Below are positions 29,916 to 35,631 of a stretch of DNA of 35,631 nt, piece after piece. Numbering within the stretch: the stretch's first letter is position 1; each line of letters starts with the position of its first letter. The notes beneath the pieces were generated by a model, which did no database searches, had not been told where the DNA came from, and saw nothing but the letters and a program-made list of their open reading frames with translations. The translations under genes and the position numbers were made by a program. The stretch lies in NCBI GenBank assembly GCA_903837285.1, contig CAILUD010000061.1, positions 1 to 35,631 of the forward strand, written 5' to 3'. This DNA comes from an uncultured Bacteroidota bacterium. Its GTDB lineage: Bacteria > Bacteroidota > Bacteroidia > Bacteroidales > GWA2-32-17.

Positions 29916-31640
29916 ATGACCATGCATTTTTTAAAAGAAAAAACAATTATTCGGCTTACACTTTGTTTACTTTTTGCAATTTGCCTGTTTTACTTATATT
30001 TTACTTGGACTAAAGCAGAAAAATTTCAAAAAGAAATTGTATTACAAACAGCACGTTTTTGCGAAGCTTTACTACCAAAAGATGACCTTGCAAAACTAAC
30101 CGCAGCTCCGGATGATAAATATTTACCAGAATATAAAAATGTAAAAAATTATTTAAAAGAAATTGTGCATGTAAATAACAAAATAAAATTTGCATATATA
30201 TGGTTAGCAAAAAATGAAAAAATTTTATTTATTGCAGACTCAGAATCAGAAACCTCAAACGATTACTCGCCACCTGGCCAAGAATATACAGAAGCTAAAC
30301 CTGAAGACAGAAAACCATTTATTGACGGTAAAGAATATATTACTACGTCACTTACCGACAGATGGGGAACCTGGAAAAGCATTTATATTCCAATAAAAGA
30401 CACATACTCAAATAAAACAATTGCTGTTTTTTGCCTAGATTACAATGTAACATCATGGAATAATAATATTGTTTATCATGTATTTGAATCTATAATAATG
30501 ATAATTTTAGTCTTAATTCTCTTTTTTATTATTCTCAATTTTTATCGTAAAAACAAATCACTTAAAATTCTTATAAATGAGCGTCTGCTTGCTGTAAATG
30601 CATTATTAAAAAGCGAAGAAAAATTCAAAAATCTTATCGAAGCTTCTTCAGATATTATATGGGAAACAGATATTAATGGAAATTACACTTATATAAGTCA
30701 ACAAGTAGAAAACATACTTGGATACTCACCATTAGATCTTTTGGGTAAGTCCCCTTTTGAAATAATACCACCAGAAGAAGCTAACATTATCGAAAAAATT
30801 TCAAATGAGATAGTAAAATCTCAAAAACCATTTAATAATTTAACAAATACCATTCTAAATAAAAATGGAAATACAGTTATTCTAGAATCTAGCGGTATAC
30901 CCATATTCGATTCAAATAACAACTTACTTGGATACCGTGGTGTTGACCGTGATATAACATATCGCAAACAAAATGAAGATTTAATTATTAAACGTACAAA
31001 AGAGATAGAAAATGCAAATTTAAATTTATTGGAAAATAAATCTTCTATGTTAAATATGATGGAAGATATGGAAAATGAAATTAAAGAAAGAAAACAAACA
31101 GAAATACTTCTAGATAAAACGAGTAAACAAATTAAATTAATATTAGATGTAGCCGGCGAAGGTATTTTAGGGATAGACTTAAAAGGACTTATTACATTTG
31201 TTAATCCAAAAGCTTCAGAAATACTTGGATATAAAAGTGATGAATTATTAGGCAAACAAGGTCATTCAACATTTCATCACTCATACCATGACTGTAGTCC
31301 TTATCCAGAAAACAATTGCCCTAATTACAAAACATTAAATGAAGGAAAAGATTATAGTGGAGAAGATTATTTTTGGCGAAAAGATAGAACAGGCTTTTAC
31401 GTTTCATATAGCAGTTCGCCTATTTATGGTGAAGGAATAATAACCGGAGCTGTAATTACTTTTATTGATATAACAAATAGAAAAGAGTTTGAAAAATCAA
31501 TTATTGAAAAATCTAATGAGCTCGAACGATTTAACAATATAATGGTTGACAGAGAAATAAGAATGATAGCTTTAAAAAAGGAAATTAATGAATTGTTAAA
31601 AAAACAAGGCAATAATGAAAAATATAAAATTGCTGAGTAA
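29916..31640 (+). CDS. Membrane sensor with extracytoplasmic domain and two PAS domains, no kinase
   Basis: 574 aa. TM1 at about residues 10-28 (IRLTLCLLFAICLFYLYF), an extracytoplasmic sensing domain at about 32-185, TM2 at about 190-210 (IIMIILVLILFFIILNFY). Then PAS 1 at about 236-350 and PAS 2 at about 404-528. PAS 2 has an unusual insert with two cysteines and several histidines (HHSYHDCSPYPENNC, about residues 452-467) that could bind a metal or act as a redox switch; this is inference. The C-terminus has the same tail as the preceding gene product (LERFNNIMVDREIRMIALKKE). It ends without HisKA or other output domain. Confidence 0.85.
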   Translation: MTMHFLKEKTIIRLTLCLLFAICLFYLYFTWTKAEKFQKEIVLQTARFCEALLPKDDLAKLTAAPDDKYLPEYKNVKNYLKEIVHVNNKIKFAYIWLAKNEKILFIADSESETSNDYSPPGQEYTEAKPEDRKPFIDGKEYITTSLTDRWGTWKSIYIPIKDTYSNKTIAVFCLDYNVTSWNNNIVYHVFESIIMIILVLILFFIILNFYRKNKSLKILINERLLAVNALLKSEEKFKNLIEASSDIIWETDINGNYTYISQQVENILGYSPLDLLGKSPFEIIPPEEANIIEKISNEIVKSQKPFNNLTNTILNKNGNTVILESSGIPIFDSNNNLLGYRGVDRDITYRKQNEDLIIKRTKEIENANLNLLENKSSMLNMMEDMENEIKERKQTEILLDKTSKQIKLILDVAGEGILGIDLKGLITFVNPKASEILGYKSDELLGKQGHSTFHHSYHDCSPYPENNCPNYKTLNEGKDYSGEDYFWRKDRTGFYVSYSSSPIYGEGIITGAVITFIDITNRKEFEKSIIEKSNELERFNNIMVDREIRMIALKKEINELLKKQGNNEKYKIAE

Positions 31641-31660
31641 AGTATTTTATTTAGTTTCCA

Positions 31661-31758
31661 GTGGTCTGTGTGTCACAGACCACGGTGTCAGGATTCCTTA
31701 GTCTGTGTTTCACAAACCACAGTGGTGGTATTTCCTTGGTCTGCGGCACACAGACCAA
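31661..31758. repeat. Three palindromic repeats of the GGTCTGTG family
   Basis: Copies at 31661-31683 (GTGGTCTGTG/CACAGACCAC, perfect arms), 31699-31720 (degenerate) and 31736-31758 (TTGGTCTG/CAGACCAA). They could fold into hairpins in the transcript between the second PAS gene and the hybrid kinase gene. Confidence 0.72.
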
Positions 31759-31837
31759 TTATTCTACCTAAATAATAAATTTGGACTTTTTAATATTTAT
31801 TTTTACATTTAAACTTATTTAAAAGGTATTAAAAAAA

Positions 31838-31897
31838 CTCGCCACAAATCACACAATTTTCACAAATTTTTAGTGATTATCTACGTTATCTGTGGCT
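31838..31897. repeat. Intergenic element with gccacaaat/atctgtggc ends
   Basis: About 60 bases beginning cgccacaaatcacacaatttt and ending ttatctgtggct, with partly complementary ends. I recall very similar intergenic sequences from other bacterial genomes but cannot confirm that here. The gap 31641-31952 contains nothing else except the palindromes and the hairpin at 31914. Confidence 0.5.
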
Positions 31898-31913
31898 AAA
31901 AAATAACTTAAAA

Positions 31914-31934
31914 CCCCGAAGCAAAGCTTAGGGG
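31914..31934 (+). promoter_or_regulatory. Hairpin 18 bases before the hybrid kinase start
   Basis: CCCC...GGGG and AAGC/GCTT pair around an AAA loop with one mismatch (ccccgaagcaaagcttagggg less one base). It could affect translation initiation. It has no T-run, so it is not a typical terminator. Confidence 0.4.
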
Positions 31935-31952
31935 AATTATTTAAATTAAAGG

Positions 31953-34900
31953 ATGATAAAAATACTCGCTATAGATGATAATGTTTCTAATCTTTTACTT
32001 ATTAAAACATTATTATCTGAGACTTTTCCCGAATCTTATATAATAATTTCTACCTCGGGAAAAGAAGGAATTTTAAAAGTACAGGAAGAAGTTCCTGATA
32101 TAATTCTACTAGATCTTTTTATGCCCGAAATGGACGGTTTTGAGGTATGTGAAATTTTAAAAAATAACAAAACTACTAAACATATTCCAATAATAATTCT
32201 TACCGCCTCTGAAGGTCATTTTGAACATAGAACAAGAATTTTTAGTCTGGGCGCACAGGCATATTTAACAAAGCCCATTGATAAATTTGCATTAACTGCA
32301 CAAATTACTGCATTTCTTAATTCAAAGAAGAATGAAGAAATTTTAAAAGATGAAAATTTAATTTTAGAAGAGCTAGTAAGTAAAAGAACAAAAGAGCTAC
32401 AACGAGAAATAGACAAACAAAGGGCAAGTGAAATTGAATTAAACGCATTATATAAAAGTATAAAAATTGGCAAATTAGCTTCTATAAATTTACTCGAAGA
32501 TTTAAAAATTGAAATAGAAGAAAAACAAAGAACCGAAGAATCACTAAAAGAGAGTGAAGAAACATTTCGCCATTCGTTTGAATATTCTGCAACCGGAATG
32601 TGTATAGTAGGAACCGATGGAAAATTTAAAAAAATAAACAAAGTTTTTAAAAATATTTTTGGATACACCCAGGAAGAAATAACTGATTTTACATTTAATC
32701 AAATTACTTACCCTGATGATATAAACAACGAGACAAGTCGTTTCAAAAAAATGCTTGAAGGAAAATTTAATAACATTTCTTACGAAAAACGATATTTAAC
32801 AAAAGACAGACAAATTATCTGGGGACATATTTCATCTTCATTAATTAGAAATTCGAATAACTCTCCTTTGTTTTTTATAAATCAGTTTGTAGATATTACT
32901 GCCCGTAAACAAAACGAAGAACAATTACTTAAACTTTCGAGAGCAGTAGAACAAAACCCGGCCTCGATAGTAATTACAGATAAAAACGGAATTATTGAAT
33001 ACGTAAATCCAAAATTCTCACAATTAACAGGATACTCTAAACAAGAGGCTATTGGCAGCAATCAAAGCATACTTAAGTCTGGTTATACTTCTAATAAAGA
33101 ATATAGAAATTTATGGGAAACAATTTTATCAAAGAATGATTGGAATGGAGAATTTAAAAACATTAAAAAAGATGGTACTTTTTACTGGGAAAAAGTAAAT
33201 ATTTCTCCAATTATTAATTCTGATGGAAAAATAACACACTTTATTGCAATAAAGGAAGATATTACTAAACAAAGAGCAATAGAAGAAGAAATAAGGGTAT
33301 ATCATGAACAACTTGAAAGCATAGTAGTATCAAGAACATCAGAAATAAGGGAAACTGTATCGCTTTTAAATGCAACCATTGAATCAACTGCAGAAGGAAT
33401 AATTGCTGTAGGACTTGATAACCAAATAACAACTTACAATAATCGATTTCTTGAAATATGGAATATTTCACAAATAATAATTGAGAAAAAAAACTGGAAT
33501 ACTGTTGTTGACGAAATACTAAAGCAAATATCTAAACCCGAAGAAGGAATAGAAAAAATAAACCCATTACTTGAATCACCCGAAACAGTTAGCGTAATTA
33601 ATTTGGAGCTTAAAGATGGGCGGATATTAGAAAGATATACTCTACCTCAATTTATTGACAATAAAATTATAGGAAGGGTATGGAATTTTAAAGATATTAC
33701 CGAAAGAGTTCTTTTTGAAAAAGAATTACAAAATGCAAAACATAGTGCAGAAACTGCAAATAGTGCAAAAAGTATTTTTCTTGCAAACATGAGTCACGAA
33801 ATTAGATCGCCATTAAATGCGATAATTGGATTTTCTAGTTTGTTACAACATAAATTAAAAAGCACCGACTTACAAGAACACGTTGAATCGATTAGAACAT
33901 CGGGCCAAACACTGTTAAGTCTGATTAACGATATACTTGATTTATCTAAAATTGAAGCCGGAAAATTAAAATTTCAAAATGAACCTATTAATTTTGAAAT
34001 ATTATATAAAGAAGTGCTATTTCATCACATTAATAAAACAGAAGAAAAACAACTAAATTTAATTACAGAATTTTCTGACGATTTTCCAGATTCAACCGAA
34101 TTTGACGAATTACGTATGAGACAAATTTTAGTGAATTTAATTGGAAATGCGGTGAAATTTACAGAAACTGGATTTATTAAAACCTCATTTAAACATGAAT
34201 ATATTAGCTCGAGTAATATTAACATTACAATTACTATTGAGGACTCGGGAATAGGAATTGCACCCGATCATTTAGATATTATTTTTGAAAACTTTCAGCA
34301 ACAAGAAGAACAAGATACTCGAAAATACGGCGGCACAGGCTTAGGGCTTGCAATAACAAAGCGCCTTGTTGAAATGATGAATGGAAATATTTCTGTTAAA
34401 AGCCAACAAGGAAAAGGAAGTATTTTTACAATAGTTTTCGAAAACGTAAAAATATCTAAACAAAAATCTTCTAAAATTGTTAAGTCTATTTCTAATTTAA
34501 ATCAAATTGAATTCTATGCTTCAAAAGTTCTTGTTATAGATAACGATCCATTAATACTTTTAATGATTTCGGAATTTTATAAGAATACTGCTATTAATAT
34601 ATTAAAAGCAAAAAGCGGTACAGAAGGTATTTCAATTGCAAAAACAGAAAAGCCTGATTTAATTATTCTAGACATTTTAATGCCAGGTATAAGTGGTTTC
34701 GAAACACTTAAATTAATAAAAGAGGACAATGAGTTAAAAGACATTCCCGTTATTTCAATGACTGCTTCATCAACTTATCAAAAGTTTTCTGACGACCAAA
34801 GAATCACACTTTTTAATAGCCAGCTTAAAAAACCATTCGTACTCGAAGATATTAATTTAGAATTTATAAAATATTTGCCCCACAAATATATTATTAACAC

Positions 34901-35225
34901 TGAGCAAAATTTTATTAAAGACGAAAAACCTATTTATAGCAAAAAACAACTTGCAGAGTTACCAAAGATATTACATACATTAAAAGAAACTGCAACTCCA
35001 ATCTGGGAAAAATTAATTACCCGGCCATCAATGTCAACCGCAGAAGTTTTTGCAGAAATTATTCTTGAAACTGGTTTAGAATATAAATTTGATGTTATAA
35101 TAAATTACAGCAAAGAACTTAAAGAATGTGTGAACAATTTTGATATTGAAAAATTAAAAATTTTACTAAAAAAATATTCTAGCATTATAAATGATTTTAA
35201 TAATTTAATAAAAGAAAATATTTAA
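31953..35225 (+). CDS. Hybrid histidine kinase (REC-PAS3-HisKA-HATPase-REC)
   Basis: 1090 aa, cytosolic, no TM. The N-terminal receiver has phospho-Asp54 in LLDLFMPEMDGF and Lys107 in TKP. A coiled coil (about 128-190) leads to PAS domains at about 196-320, 324-445 and 468-590. HisKA carries the phospho-His615 in MSHEIRSPLNA. HATPase_c includes LVNLIGNAVKF (about 728), DSGIGIAP and GGTGLGLA (about 790). A second receiver (about 862-978) has Asp907 in LDILMPG. The last 100 residues are helical and resemble the position of an HPt module but without an obvious phosphorylatable histidine. It may phosphorylate the upstream NarL-type regulator through a relay; this is inference. Confidence 0.93.
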   Translation: MIKILAIDDNVSNLLLIKTLLSETFPESYIIISTSGKEGILKVQEEVPDIILLDLFMPEMDGFEVCEILKNNKTTKHIPIIILTASEGHFEHRTRIFSLGAQAYLTKPIDKFALTAQITAFLNSKKNEEILKDENLILEELVSKRTKELQREIDKQRASEIELNALYKSIKIGKLASINLLEDLKIEIEEKQRTEESLKESEETFRHSFEYSATGMCIVGTDGKFKKINKVFKNIFGYTQEEITDFTFNQITYPDDINNETSRFKKMLEGKFNNISYEKRYLTKDRQIIWGHISSSLIRNSNNSPLFFINQFVDITARKQNEEQLLKLSRAVEQNPASIVITDKNGIIEYVNPKFSQLTGYSKQEAIGSNQSILKSGYTSNKEYRNLWETILSKNDWNGEFKNIKKDGTFYWEKVNISPIINSDGKITHFIAIKEDITKQRAIEEEIRVYHEQLESIVVSRTSEIRETVSLLNATIESTAEGIIAVGLDNQITTYNNRFLEIWNISQIIIEKKNWNTVVDEILKQISKPEEGIEKINPLLESPETVSVINLELKDGRILERYTLPQFIDNKIIGRVWNFKDITERVLFEKELQNAKHSAETANSAKSIFLANMSHEIRSPLNAIIGFSSLLQHKLKSTDLQEHVESIRTSGQTLLSLINDILDLSKIEAGKLKFQNEPINFEILYKEVLFHHINKTEEKQLNLITEFSDDFPDSTEFDELRMRQILVNLIGNAVKFTETGFIKTSFKHEYISSSNINITITIEDSGIGIAPDHLDIIFENFQQQEEQDTRKYGGTGLGLAITKRLVEMMNGNISVKSQQGKGSIFTIVFENVKISKQKSSKIVKSISNLNQIEFYASKVLVIDNDPLILLMISEFYKNTAINILKAKSGTEGISIAKTEKPDLIILDILMPGISGFETLKLIKEDNELKDIPVISMTASSTYQKFSDDQRITLFNSQLKKPFVLEDINLEFIKYLPHKYIINTEQNFIKDEKPIYSKKQLAELPKILHTLKETATPIWEKLITRPSMSTAEVFAEIILETGLEYKFDVIINYSKELKECVNNFDIEKLKILLKKYSSIINDFNNLIKENI

Positions 35226-35250
35226 CACCTATTTCCTATCTGTACCCCTC

Positions 35251-35512
35251 CTTTGGCCTTTTTTGGCGCAAGTTTGTAACTTGTGACACAAGTATAACAC
35301 AATACCTATATTGTCATGCTGAGTGTACGAAGCATCTATTCTGACAATATAATACCATTTATAATTATAAACCTCCTTTTTTGGCGCAAGTTTGTAACTT
35401 GTGACACAAGTATAACACAATACCTATATAGTCATGCTGAGTGTACGAAGCATCTATTCTGACAATATAATACCATTTATAATTATAAACCTCCCTTGGC
35501 GCAAGTTTGTAA
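35251..35512. repeat. 118-bp tandem repeat, two full copies and one truncated
   Basis: The unit begins at ggcgcaagtttgtaacttg (35265), repeats at 35383 and a third time at 35498. Within each unit is gtcatgctgagtgtacgaag. The two full copies differ at very few bases. The third copy stops after gtaa, where an IS3-like end begins (35513). Confidence 0.85.
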
Positions 35513-35631
35513 TGTAAGCTTCCCCATTCTTCGGCCATTTTAAAATAGAAAACTAAAAAAAGTTTTATTAATTTTAAATGGAAGAAAACATGAAAAAAAC
35601 ACAGTTTACCGAGAACCAGATCATTGCTATG
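35513..35631 (+). mobile_element. Left end of an IS3-family insertion sequence (partial)
   Basis: It starts TGTAAGCTTCCCC directly after the truncated third repeat copy; IS3-family ends begin with TG. An IS3-type orfA follows after 77 bases. The rest of the element is outside the window, so the group and completeness are unknown. Confidence 0.7.
35590..35631 (+). CDS. IS3-family transposase OrfA, N-terminal fragment
   Basis: Only 14 codons are in the window: MKKTQFTENQIIAM. This matches the common start of IS3-family OrfA (MKKSRFTESQI-like), which is a helix-turn-helix DNA-binding protein. An in-frame ATG four codons upstream (35578) is an alternative start. It would be expected to be followed by orfB (DDE integrase) through a frameshift. 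Confidence 0.75.
   Translation, partial: MKKTQFTENQIIAM

Noticed and set aside
35229..35420. 63-codon open frame on the minus strand in the tandem repeat
   Set aside because: It arises from two copies of the 118-bp repeat and has no similarity to any known protein or any start signal.

Overview
The window looks like a chromosomal segment of an AT-rich, free-living member of the Bacteroidota. The evidence is a UpxY-like NusG paralogue heading a surface-polysaccharide operon, an HU-CCDC81/SPOR protein, promoters of the TAnnTTTG type, few Shine-Dalgarno sequences, and AbiEii/DUF6922-type pairs. The exact genus cannot be read from the sequence.

Positions 1 to about 20266 are one long leftward (minus-strand) O-antigen/exopolysaccharide locus. 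Read in the direction of transcription it starts with the NusG-like antiterminator (20266-19766), then a winged-helix/nucleotidyltransferase-like regulator, a UDP-glucuronate 4-epimerase-like enzyme, GDP-L-fucose synthase (fcl), GDP-mannose 4,6-dehydratase (gmd), a complete CDP-3,6-dideoxyhexose module (rfbF, rfbG, rfbH, a ferredoxin-reductase-like partner, an RmlC-like epimerase and an SDR reductase), an FAD oxidoreductase, a Wzx-like flippase and a glycosyltransferase that runs off the left edge. The RmlC-like epimerase within the CDP module points to an L-configured 3,6-dideoxyhexose such as ascarylose. Fucose and uronic-acid donors are also predicted.

The middle of this locus (about 9.1-19 kb) is studded with accessory modules: RhuM-PLD, an ORF6N pseudogene, two AbiEii-type pairs, a HEPN/MNT pair and a four-helix-bundle protein. 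They lie in a bed of repeats. The most striking feature is that the 3' end of gmd recurs six more times downstream of the intact gene, always in the same orientation, with accessory genes sitting between the copies. Other repeats are arrays with a 7-base period (AAAGNNN), a 16-bp GC-rich palindrome in three copies, GC-rich inserts in three copies and a 166-bp MITE-like inverted repeat.

Positions 20385-26583 hold ordinary chromosomal genes: a MORN-like exported protein, an AlbA_2/Schlafen-like ATP-binding protein, a chorismate synthase of the type familiar from Clostridia, a SlyD-like isomerase, an outer-membrane barrel protein, the HU/SPOR protein, two paralogous lipoprotein-like proteins and tRNA-Val(GAC).

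Positions 26789-35225 are a rightward signalling cluster: a NarL-type response regulator, two PAS proteins that lack any kinase domain but share a C-terminal tail, and a 1090-aa hybrid histidine kinase. The intergenic gaps here carry palindromic repeats. At the right edge a 118-bp tandem repeat is interrupted by the left end of an IS3-family element.
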